The translations under genes were made by a program, and so were the position numbers. Source: an uncultured Lachnospiraceae bacterium (GTDB lineage Bacteria > Bacillota > Clostridia > Lachnospirales > Lachnospiraceae). From it: a stretch of DNA of 64,000 nucleotides. Shown here one piece after another: positions 41,601 through 48,156 of this stretch (its first letter is position 1; every line of letters starts with the position of its first letter). Below the pieces are notes generated by a model, which was given only the letters and a program-made list of their open reading frames with translations, was not told the DNA's origin and did not search any database. The stretch spans positions 123,154-187,153 of the forward strand of contig CAJUBP010000003.1 of assembly GCA_910584585.1 (NCBI GenBank), given 5' to 3'.

Positions 41601-43535
41601 CTAATCTTTCTGGTAAAACGAACATTCGTAACCATCCGCCCGGAGCAGTAAGCCTTTCGCCCAGGGCGGCGTCCTGCCCATCTGTTCGCAGACGGCGGGA
41701 AGGGACATCCTCCTGTCCGCCTCAATGATAATTTCATCATGCACATGGGCGACAATGGAGCAGTTCCGCAGCGTCCGCATGGCATAGCATAAAATATCCC
41801 GGCTTACCGCCTGCACGATGTTCTCCACAAACTTGGGTCCATAGCTTTCCAGCCGCTCCCATTTCTTTGTGCCGCCCACGCCCATGTATGTGACGGACTC
41901 CCCGCCGAACTGGTTTTCCCCAATGCGTGGCTTCACATAAGCAAGCCTCCTCCCGGAGAAAAGCGTAATGAACAGCATCCCGCTCTGGTAATCAAAGCGG
42001 ATGCCGTGTGTTTCCGTTGGCATCCGCTTTTTGATGCACTCCTTCACAGCACGGTCAACCGCCCACCAGAATTCCGTGATATTGGGGTTGGAATCCCGCC
42101 ATGCCGAAACAAGCGGCTGCAGCTCTTCCTCCGCAAGCCCCATCTCCAAAGCACCCATGGATTTCAAAGCACCGACTGATCCGCCGTAGCCAAGGGCTAA
42201 TTCGGCGATCTTCCCTTTCTGCCGCAGATACCCGTTTATGCCATGCTTTTCCACCGGCACATGGAACATCTGGCTTGCCGAGGCGCAGTAAATATCCCCG
42301 CCGCCCTCGAACACCTTCAGCCGCCACCGCTCCCCGGCAATCCATGCGATCACCCTCGCCTCAATAGCGGAAAAATCCGCCACGATGAACTTCCTGCCGT
42401 CCTGCGGCACGAAGGCCGTGCGGATGAGCTGCGAGAGCGTATCCGGGATATCCTCATACAGCATGGCAAGGGCATCAAAATCCCCGGCTTTCACCAGTTC
42501 TCTTGCCAGTGCCAAGTCTGGGATATGGTTCTGAGGCAGATTCTGCAACTGGATGATCCGGCCGGAAAACCGCCCCGTCCTGTTGGCTCCGTAGAATTGA
42601 AACATCCCGTGCGCCCGGCTGTCCGCACACACCGCATTCTCCATCGCCTGGTATTTCTTCACCGAGGACTTGGCAAGCTGCTGCCGGAGCGTCAGCACGG
42701 TTTTCAAAGGCTCCGGCGCATCCTTCAGCAATGCGGCCACCGCCTTTTTATCCAGCGAATCCGTCTCCATCCCGTTCTCCAAAAGCCACTGCTTCATCTG
42801 CTGCACAGAATTTGGGTTCTCCAGTTCCGTCAGTTCCTGCATGGCGGCTGACAGCTCTGACTTGGAACGGCCATCCATAGCGATTGCATTCCTGACCATC
42901 TCCATGTCCACGCCAATGCCCCGGTCGTTGATTTCCTGATCCTGCCAGTATTCCTCCCACACAAACTCCGGCAAGGGGAATTTGGCAAGCCTCTGCTGTA
43001 TCTGCATCTCCGCCTCCACGTCACGCAGATTATAGGCTTTGAACCGTCCCCACTTTTCCCGGTCATGCTCCGGCAGGTTCCGCGTCCGGCCGCCGTTGGC
43101 TTTGGTCGGCTTGCAGGGGACACAGAAATACCGGATCAGGTCTTTTCCCTCGGTCAGCTTCTGTTTTTCCAGCCCAAGCACCGCACCCACGTTTTCCAAA
43201 GACAGCGGAAGGCCGAGCGTGGCAGACCAGACCATGGAGCATTTCCACGATTCCGGCTCCAGCCATTCCCCAAGGTAATTTGATAAACACACCCTTTCAA
43301 ACATGGCGTTGAACGCCCACTTGGTAACAGATTCATCCGAGAGTGCAGCCAAAATGTCCGCAGGGATTTCCTCCCCACAGGCAAGGTCGATTACTTCCAC
43401 CGCACCGCCGTCCACACTATATCCGAACAGCAGGATTTCAAAATTCGGCGAAGACGAATATTTGTAAACGCCGCATTTGGATAAATCCACATCCGAATAC
43501 GACTCTATATCAATACTGATACACCTCAATTCCAC
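41601..43535 (-). CDS. Family A DNA polymerase
   Basis: A 644-residue phage DNA polymerase I. The 3'-5' exonuclease starts with the DIE motif (ISIDIESYSDVDLSKCGVY) and carries YNLRDVEAE. The polymerase has motif A VADFSAIEARVIAWIAGE, the fingers motif (KIAELALGYGGSVGALKSMG) and motif C SIVAHVHDEIIIEAD. There is no 5' nuclease domain, as usual in phages. It is probably the replicative enzyme. The start is a GTG after AAAGGAGCTG; spacing is short, so the exact start is uncertain. Confidence 0.95.
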   Translation of the reverse strand: MELRCISIDIESYSDVDLSKCGVYKYSSSPNFEILLFGYSVDGGAVEVIDLACGEEIPADILAALSDESVTKWAFNAMFERVCLSNYLGEWLEPESWKCSMVWSATLGLPLSLENVGAVLGLEKQKLTEGKDLIRYFCVPCKPTKANGGRTRNLPEHDREKWGRFKAYNLRDVEAEMQIQQRLAKFPLPEFVWEEYWQDQEINDRGIGVDMEMVRNAIAMDGRSKSELSAAMQELTELENPNSVQQMKQWLLENGMETDSLDKKAVAALLKDAPEPLKTVLTLRQQLAKSSVKKYQAMENAVCADSRAHGMFQFYGANRTGRFSGRIIQLQNLPQNHIPDLALARELVKAGDFDALAMLYEDIPDTLSQLIRTAFVPQDGRKFIVADFSAIEARVIAWIAGERWRLKVFEGGGDIYCASASQMFHVPVEKHGINGYLRQKGKIAELALGYGGSVGALKSMGALEMGLAEEELQPLVSAWRDSNPNITEFWWAVDRAVKECIKKRMPTETHGIRFDYQSGMLFITLFSGRRLAYVKPRIGENQFGGESVTYMGVGGTKKWERLESYGPKFVENIVQAVSRDILCYAMRTLRNCSIVAHVHDEIIIEADRRMSLPAVCEQMGRTPPWAKGLLLRADGYECSFYQKD

Positions 43536-43619
43536 CAGCTCCTTTCACCGCCTTAAGGGCGGCAGGGAAAAGGCAGATGCCCTTTCCCCGCCACCCGGCG
43601 GCTGTGTCCCATTATGCTG

Positions 43620-44192
43620 TTAAGACAGGAAATCCTCCTCGTCCCCGGCTTCATCCGCAAAGTCATCCTCCGCACGGGAACGCCCGCCCAAAGGCTCCCC
43701 GTCACGGATTTTCTGTAAATTGTTCAGCCCGCAGGCGATACCCTTATTCCCGTTGGAATTGAAGGCATAGAAATTGATGCTCGCCCTGCCGTATACACCA
43801 CTGTACACCTCGGAATGGTCGAGGATCGGCTGACGGTCCGCATCCACGATGCCCGGAGCCGTGGTGCTGTTGGCATTGACAAAATAGGAATCCGCATAAG
43901 CCTCATCATCCGGGCGTTCCACATCCCCATCACGCAGCGGAGTCTTCAGGACGGAAAGGGCAGGGACGCTCCTGCCGTTCCCCTTCAGCTTCGCCTCGCC
44001 CTCACGGTAGGCAGCCTCGATTGCCTCCTCGATCTTGGCAATGGTCTTTTTGTCCGACTTCGGGATGATGAGCGACACGGAGAACTTCGGCGTGCCGCCG
44101 TTAATTGCCTTCGCTTCCCATGCGTTGCAGTAGCTCCACCGGGTGTTCGGGCCGGTGATTACTTTCGTTGGATTGTTGACATTGTTTGACAT
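43620..44192 (-). CDS. DUF2815 ssDNA-binding-like protein
   Basis: A 190-residue protein: VITGPNTRWSYCNAWEAKAI, GTPKFSVSLIIPKSDKKTI, YSGVYGRASINFYAFNSNGN and an acidic tail EDDFADEAGDEEDFLS. This is the DUF2815 pattern. An OB-fold with an acidic C-terminus fits a phage single-strand-binding protein. It lies between polymerase and the DUF2800 nuclease, in the usual order. Confidence 0.88.
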   Translation of the reverse strand: MSNNVNNPTKVITGPNTRWSYCNAWEAKAINGGTPKFSVSLIIPKSDKKTIAKIEEAIEAAYREGEAKLKGNGRSVPALSVLKTPLRDGDVERPDDEAYADSYFVNANSTTAPGIVDADRQPILDHSEVYSGVYGRASINFYAFNSNGNKGIACGLNNLQKIRDGEPLGGRSRAEDDFADEAGDEEDFLS

Positions 44193-44208
44193 ATGATTTT
44201 CCTCCTGA

Positions 44209-45330
44209 CTATTCTTCCTTGAAATCTTCCTGCGCCGTGTTCATTTCCGGCCTTTTGTCGCTCTCCGGCACTAACGCAGGCTTGCCCTGCGGCTTCTCCA
44301 CAAGGCCCTTCAAAATCTCCGCAAATTTCTTCTTTCCGAGCAGCTTTTCCATGGCTGTAATTCCGAGCAGCTTCGGCTCATACGGGTCAAAGCCTGCTTT
44401 CTTCACGGTATCCGCCACGGCATCTTCATCCGTATACTTCCGATTGGAACGTCCTTCAACGATTTTAAATCCGGCATACTTCACACCGCTTAGTGCCTGC
44501 TGCAGCGCGAACTCCTTCACATCTGCCGCCCATGCCGCCAGCTCATCCGCTTTCACGAGGATTGCCGCAATCTCGTCATCATCCAGCGTGACGGGCATCT
44601 CAAAGTCATACTTCGCAAGTTCCAGATTGTACTCCGCCCGTTTCCTGCAGACCGCCTTTGCCTTACAGAATTTGCAGTGTTCCCCGGCGCAGAACTCACC
44701 CTCCCCGGCATAGGCCAGCTTCGCCTTATACACCAGTTCGTTATGCGCCCACTGGAGAAGGTTATCCTTCGCCATCGCGCACACGCTGACATTCTCCCGG
44801 CGCGGCTGGTAGATCGCCATGCGGACAGTGTCAATGTCATAGATGCCGTCAAACAGCTCCAGTGCGCCCAAGGCGTACAACATCATCTGCGGGTTCCCTT
44901 CTGCGGAAACCTCCACGCCCTTGCCGTGCTTATAGTCGATGATATACAGCGTCCCATCTGCGATAATGACGCAGTCGCCGGTGCCGAAGCCCTCCTCCAC
45001 GAACCGGGAGAAATCCAGCCGCTGCTCGATCAGCACGACCGGGTCCTTGCAGGACTGCCTTGCCTCTTCCACAAGCGAAAGGACATACTCCGCATAGCCG
45101 CAGGCGCATTCCTCCATCTCCTCATCGTAGAATTCAAGCCCCTCTGTAGGGTCTTCCGTTTCCATGCCCAACAGAGCTTTCAGCTTGTGTTCGCACAGGC
45201 TGTGGGCATCGGTGCCCTGCTGTGCATATTCGCTGCCCGTATCCTCGTAATTTTCACAAAGCCTCGCAGACGGCGGGCAGGCAAGCCACCGGTGGCTGGA
45301 GGATGCGGACAGTAAAGCGTGTCTTCCCAT
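44209..45330 (-). CDS. DUF2800 nuclease (PD-(D/E)XK, Cas4-like)
   Basis: A 373-residue protein. LLSASSSHRWLACPPSARLC opens the fold, GFGTGDCVIIADGTLYIIDY with KHGKG gives the nuclease metal site (D, DYK), and HCKFCKAKAVCRKR gives the iron-sulfur or zinc cysteine cluster seen in Cas4/AddB-type enzymes. It is probably an exonuclease in recombination or replication. The start is set at 45330 (MGRHALLSASS), next to the stop of the preceding gene. Confidence 0.92.
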   Translation of the reverse strand: MGRHALLSASSSHRWLACPPSARLCENYEDTGSEYAQQGTDAHSLCEHKLKALLGMETEDPTEGLEFYDEEMEECACGYAEYVLSLVEEARQSCKDPVVLIEQRLDFSRFVEEGFGTGDCVIIADGTLYIIDYKHGKGVEVSAEGNPQMMLYALGALELFDGIYDIDTVRMAIYQPRRENVSVCAMAKDNLLQWAHNELVYKAKLAYAGEGEFCAGEHCKFCKAKAVCRKRAEYNLELAKYDFEMPVTLDDDEIAAILVKADELAAWAADVKEFALQQALSGVKYAGFKIVEGRSNRKYTDEDAVADTVKKAGFDPYEPKLLGITAMEKLLGKKKFAEILKGLVEKPQGKPALVPESDKRPEMNTAQEDFKEE

Positions 45331-45710
45331 CACAGCACCTCCGCTTCCGCAAGGAGCGCCGCATACTCCGCCGGGTCGATCTCCGACAGCTTATCTGCGC
45401 CATGCTTTGCAAGCAGCTCCCTCACTTCCTCCGTGTGTCCGGAGCGGGACTTCTCCGCCAGCACTGCGCGGACTTCCTCCAGCGTTAGCGGCTTTTCCTC
45501 CGGCTCCTGCTTTGCCGCTTTCGCATCTTTCTTCGCCGTGTTCTTTGCAGCCACCTTGCTGCCTCTGCCCGCTTTCTCCGGCTCCTTTGTAGTCGTCAGC
45601 TCTGCCTCCGCTGTGCCATTATCGACCACCGCATCCGCAACGGCCTGCAGGCTGTCGGCAAGGGAACGCAGATCCCCGATAACGTCAAGCAGTAACTTCA
45701 CTTTTCCCAT
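45330..45710 (-). CDS. Unknown Lys/Ala-rich replication-region protein
   Basis: A 126-residue protein. An N-terminal helix (MGKVKLLLDVIGDLRSLADS), a low-complexity Lys/Ala linker (SKVAAKNTAKKDAKAAK) and a C-terminal helical SAP-like part (LTLEEVRAVLAEKSRSG). Such proteins are common beside DUF2800 in these phages. The linker suggests a flexible tether; DNA binding is possible. The start at 45710 follows GAAGGAGGAAACGTAC. Confidence 0.62.
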   Translation of the reverse strand: MGKVKLLLDVIGDLRSLADSLQAVADAVVDNGTAEAELTTTKEPEKAGRGSKVAAKNTAKKDAKAAKQEPEEKPLTLEEVRAVLAEKSRSGHTEEVRELLAKHGADKLSEIDPAEYAALLAEAEVL

Positions 45711-45903
45711 GTACGTTTCCTCCTTCCATGACTTCACTGATTGCCAGCTCCCGGACGGAATCACCCGGCACGATGATAGTTAGCCGCTGCTTCTCCCCAA
45801 GGAGGAAGCGCACGAGGCGCTCCCTCATGAAAATATGGCGGCAGTTCACGATCCCGCCCGATACCGGCTCCTTTCCTACACTGATCCTCAATGTGTGCTT
45901 CAC
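45685..45903 (-). CDS. Small first gene of the early replication operon
   Basis: A 72-residue protein (VKHTLRISVGKEPVSGGIVN; RERLVRFLLGEKQRLTIIVP) of unknown function. The start is GTG at 45901-45903, preceded by CGGAGGTGGAAAG. A longer frame from 45948 would start inside the 44-bp shared element without a ribosome binding site and is rejected. It follows that element by about 43 bp, so its leader starts close to it. Confidence 0.65.
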   Translation of the reverse strand: MKHTLRISVGKEPVSGGIVNCRHIFMRERLVRFLLGEKQRLTIIVPGDSVRELAISEVMEGGNVHGKSEVTA

Positions 45904-45945
45904 CTTTCCACCTCCGATTTCTGAAAGGCTGTATTTTATGCCCTT

Positions 45946-45989
45946 CACTATACGGAGATTTGAAGGCTGTTTTGATGGGGTGTTTTTCA
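45946..45989 (-). promoter_or_regulatory. 44-bp element shared with the integration operon (right copy)
   Basis: This matches 5807-5850 at 40 of 44 positions with no gap. It begins at the stop codon of the sigma-like gene and ends 42 bp before the first early gene. The proximal block on the minus strand is CAAATCTCCGTATAGTG. Conservation in two different non-coding contexts argues for function at DNA or RNA level. Confidence 0.6.
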
Positions 45990-46373
45990 GAAAAATTTTT
46001 TAAATTTTTTTCTGCCTGCTTCAATCGATTCATGCACAGTCCTGAAGTTCGTTCCTTCCTGCCGTGCAATTTCCCTGATTGACATACCTCCCGCCATCAT
46101 GAGTAGCCGTCTCTGCTGCACCTCGGAGAGTTTCTGGAAAGCCTCATATACACGCCTGTCCGTTTCCATAGCGGCAAGCAGCGTTTCCGGTGTTTCTTCC
46201 GTGCCGTAATCCACGCCCTCAAACTCCACGGCATCCAGCGAATGGCAGTGGTACCGCTCTTTACGGGCAAGGTTGTCCTCCAGCCGCCTGTCCTCAACGA
46301 TGACGGCTCCGATGGATTCCTCCACCTCGACTTCTGACACCGTCCCGTCCACAAATTCATATTTAATTTTCAC
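45987..46373 (-). CDS. Sigma-70 region 4-like regulator
   Basis: A 128-residue protein. The N-terminus (KIKYEFVDGTVSEVEVEESI) resembles an element-borne module, and the C-terminus (LSEVQQRRLLMMAGGMSIRE; IARQEGTNFRTVHESIEAGR) is a sigma region 4-type HTH. Such proteins are often called RNA polymerase sigma factor in clostridial elements, but no region 2 is present. The start is GTG 46373, after CTGGAGGAAATCAAA. It heads the early operon behind a complex leader and may act on the 44-bp shared elements. Confidence 0.72.
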   Translation of the reverse strand: MKIKYEFVDGTVSEVEVEESIGAVIVEDRRLEDNLARKERYHCHSLDAVEFEGVDYGTEETPETLLAAMETDRRVYEAFQKLSEVQQRRLLMMAGGMSIREIARQEGTNFRTVHESIEAGRKKFKKFF

Positions 46374-46674
46374 TTTGATTTCCTCCAGTCCTGAAATTTT
46401 TGAAAACAAAAAATCCAAAACCGAAGGGCGGCGCACGGGAACGGCAGGCTGTCAGATATTTACTTTTTCCGACAAAGAAAAAACGCACCCGCCGTAAGGC
46501 AGGTGCGCTTGTCTTAAAAAAGGTGGTGCATATTGGTGGACTTATAGGGATTGGCAGGGAATATGTCGAATGAAAAAATACCGCAATCCCCTTAAGGACT
46601 GCGGTATGTACAGAAAGCATATATTGTTTTGCTATGGAAGGCATGAAGCCTGTCCCTGCCCACGGTATATTCAT
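46363..46674 (-). CDS. Possible leader ORF across two terminators
   Basis: A frame of 103 codons starting MNIPWAGTGFMPSIAKQ runs through both terminator hairpins (46573-46607 and 46477-46507) and stops 11 bp inside the sigma-like gene. Its ribosome binding site GGAAAGGGG is the 3' arm of a hairpin (46677-46695). The composition is not typical of a folded protein; it looks like a regulatory leader whose translation could set read-through. Coding status uncertain. Confidence 0.4.
   Translation of the reverse strand: MNIPWAGTGFMPSIAKQYMLSVHTAVLKGIAVFFHSTYSLPIPISPPICTTFFKTSAPALRRVRFFFVGKSKYLTACRSRAPPFGFGFFVFKNFRTGGNQSEN
46477..46507 (-). terminator. Leader terminator 2
   Basis: CGCACCCGCC (46484-46493), GTAA loop and GGCAGGTGCG (46498-46507), with one mismatch, are followed on the minus strand by seven T. 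It lies about 100 bp before the sigma-like gene start, so it would cut the early transcript unless overridden. Confidence 0.72.
46573..46607 (-). terminator. Leader terminator 1
   Basis: ATACCGCAATCC (46578-46589) pairs with GGACTGCGGTAT (46596-46607), one mismatch, and has six T on the minus strand. Together with the next hairpin it forms a tandem attenuator upstream of the sigma-like gene. Confidence 0.72.
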
Positions 46675-46676
46675 GG

Positions 46677-46739
46677 TATCCCCTTTCCGGGGATATACAT
46701 CAAATACTTCCGCTATCCCCTGACAGCTTGTCAATGGGG
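46677..46739 (-). promoter_or_regulatory. 5' leader hairpins: RBS-sequestering stem and inverted repeat
   Basis: TATCCCC-TTTCC-GGGGATA (46677-46695) forms a 7-bp stem that includes the ribosome binding site of the leader ORF. CCCCTGACA-GCT-TGTCA-AT-GGGG (46717-46739) is an inverted repeat located at the predicted transcription start. Both could be RNA structures or protein operators. Confidence 0.5.
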
Positions 46740-46742
46740 AAA

Positions 46743-46803
46743 ATTATAAAAAATGATTTTGTAGAACAGCTTTAGTGAAACTGTAGAAACGCTGTAGAAT
46801 ATC
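46743..46803 (-). promoter_or_regulatory. Early-operon promoter with four 11-bp direct repeats
   Basis: Read on the plus strand: TGTAGAACAGC (46760), TTTAGTGAAAC (46771), TGTAGAAACGC (46782), TGTAGAATATC (46793), head to tail with no spacing. Exactly 11 bp separates the array from ATTATA (46743-46748), which is TATAAT on the minus strand. This is the geometry of PhoB/OmpR-type activated promoters, where the array covers the missing -35. The receiver-less winged-helix protein encoded at 46933-47367 is the obvious candidate binder. Confidence 0.62.
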
Positions 46804-46907
46804 GCAAGTTACGACACGTCAAAATGGAAAATATAACATAAAATCTGATTATAAAGAACTGTGGAGAAATCACAGGAATAGCGTAAAAAAAACGGGCAAA
46901 AAAATAA

Positions 46908-46931
46908 GACGGCTCAGTTTCCCAAGCCGTC
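46908..46931 (-). terminator. Terminator of the winged-helix gene
   Basis: GACGGCT (46908-46914) pairs with AGCCGTC (46925-46931). On the minus strand this is followed by TTATTTTTTT, directly after the stop at 46933. It separates the regulator from the early promoter. Confidence 0.8.
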
Positions 46932-46932
46932 G

Positions 46933-47367
46933 TTATGTAACTGCAATACACTCAGAGTCTGCTTCAAAACAATAGCCAACCTCCCGTACACACCGAATGA
47001 CAAAACAGCCCTCCGGCAATAACCTGCCCACTTTTTCGCGCAGGTTGTGAACATGGCAGGCTATGGCATTGTTGGCATTTCCAAAAGCCTCCTCCTTCCA
47101 TATTTTCTGATATATCTGATCATAGGTAAGGACTCGCCCCTTATTTGCCGCAAGCAAGCAGAGCAGGTCATATTCTTTTGTTGTTAATTTAATTTCTTGG
47201 CTGTTACAGTATACTTTCCGTTGCATCTGGTCAATTTCCAAACCTGGAAGCGATAACATCGGATTATGTTCTGACCATAAAAAACTAAAATCTGGGTGAT
47301 TTTTCAGTTTTTCCAGTATCTCATCCATAATATGTGAGTTTTTTCCGCTGTACTCAATTATAATCAC
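46933..47367 (-). CDS. OmpR-type winged-helix regulator without receiver domain
   Basis: A 144-residue protein. The C-terminal 90 residues match a PhoB/OmpR winged helix: LPGLEIDQMQRKVYCNSQEI, KLTTKEYDLLCLLAANKGRV, LTYDQIYQKIWKEEAFGNAN, VHNLREKVGRLLPEGCFVIR, EVGYCFEAD. The N-terminus (about 45 residues) is short and lacks the phospho-acceptor Asp, so activity may be set by level rather than phosphorylation. The start is GTG; its ribosome binding site AAGGAG is 18 nt away, so the exact start is uncertain. It probably binds the 11-bp array upstream of the phage early operon. Confidence 0.82.
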   Translation of the reverse strand: MIIIEYSGKNSHIMDEILEKLKNHPDFSFLWSEHNPMLSLPGLEIDQMQRKVYCNSQEIKLTTKEYDLLCLLAANKGRVLTYDQIYQKIWKEEAFGNANNAIACHVHNLREKVGRLLPEGCFVIRCVREVGYCFEADSECIAVT

Positions 47368-47409
47368 TCTTTCGATGATATCACGCTCCTTATATTTAAC
47401 ATTTTCCAG

Positions 47410-48156
47410 CTATGACAACATACAAAAAACTTCATCCGCCCCTTTCCGAATATTCAATACCGCCACATCATCAAACTGTGTGGCTTTCGGGTTAATCTGC
47501 ACCACTCTCGCGCCCGAACGGATATAAGGATAGTAAACCCCACCATAGCTGCCCTGTGCGCCGATAATGATAACAAGCTCCGCCTGTGCTGCAAAACCCC
47601 TTGCTTTACGCACTTCATCCTCCACCAGTCCGATATGCTTATAAACCGGAAATGCCCCGATCACGCCTCCGCATTTCTCACAGCGGGGAGCTTTACCCTG
47701 ATTCCAAATCTGCACATCATTGTACTCCTGCCCGCATTTCAGACACTTATTAAATCCAAAGCTTCCTTGAATTTCCGCCACATTTCTGGAACCTGCCAGC
47801 GTATGCAGACAGTCAATATTCGTAGTAATAATGCCTTGCAGCAGGCCATGCCTTTCATATTCTGCCAGTTTCTTGTGGGCAACACTCGGACCGTTCTCAA
47901 ACATTGCATCCAAAAAGGCTTTCCTTGCCGTATTGTAATAATGATTCGGCGCACTTTTCAGCACCGCCGAAGAACTCATCTGCAGGACTAAAGGAAAATT
48001 CATATGTGCAAAATCCATAATCCCCGCTGCCATGGAAATCCCTGCACCGGTAATAGCAACCGTGTAACGGCTGCCATTAATATAATTCTGCAATCGTAAA
48101 ATCTGTTCCTCCATATCACGATGCCCTTTCAAACTGGCTGTTGTAAAGTTCTGCAT
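47410..48156 (-). CDS. Sir2-like NAD-dependent protein
   Basis: A 248-residue sirtuin-fold protein. The NAD motif is YTVAITGAGISMAAGIMDFA, the catalytic region is IITTNIDCLHTLAGSRNVAE (TTNID, His), and the zinc site is CLKCGQEYNDVQ with CEKCGGVIGAFPVYK. The usual PDFR after GAGIS is replaced by MDFAHMN, so the arginine that helps bind nicotinamide/ribose is missing; it may be a mono-ADP-ribose-type or divergent enzyme. The start at 48156 follows GAAGGGAGGTTTTT and overlaps the ABC exporter gene by 41 bp. It is the last gene of the ABC operon. Confidence 0.8.
   Translation of the reverse strand: MQNFTTASLKGHRDMEEQILRLQNYINGSRYTVAITGAGISMAAGIMDFAHMNFPLVLQMSSSAVLKSAPNHYYNTARKAFLDAMFENGPSVAHKKLAEYERHGLLQGIITTNIDCLHTLAGSRNVAEIQGSFGFNKCLKCGQEYNDVQIWNQGKAPRCEKCGGVIGAFPVYKHIGLVEDEVRKARGFAAQAELVIIIGAQGSYGGVYYPYIRSGARVVQINPKATQFDDVAVLNIRKGADEVFCMLS

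Noticed and set aside
28585..43562. Near-identical CACCGCCTTAAGG-type GC-rich hairpins at 28585-28622 and 43546-43562
   Set aside because: They are short, lie in gaps after GC-rich genes and have weak T-tails. They could be terminators or cassette seams, but the evidence is too thin.
45761..46069. Frame continuing the sigma-like gene after its stop through the 44-bp element (HPIKxxxKSPYSE peptide seen in both copies)
   Set aside because: The peptide similarity only reflects the DNA repeat. A -1 slip is imaginable in the A/T-rich stretch, but no evidence favours it over a non-coding element.
732..46360. Many long open frames opposite to the phage genes
   Set aside because: They mirror real genes in high-GC, codon-biased DNA, lack ribosome binding sites and have no family signal.
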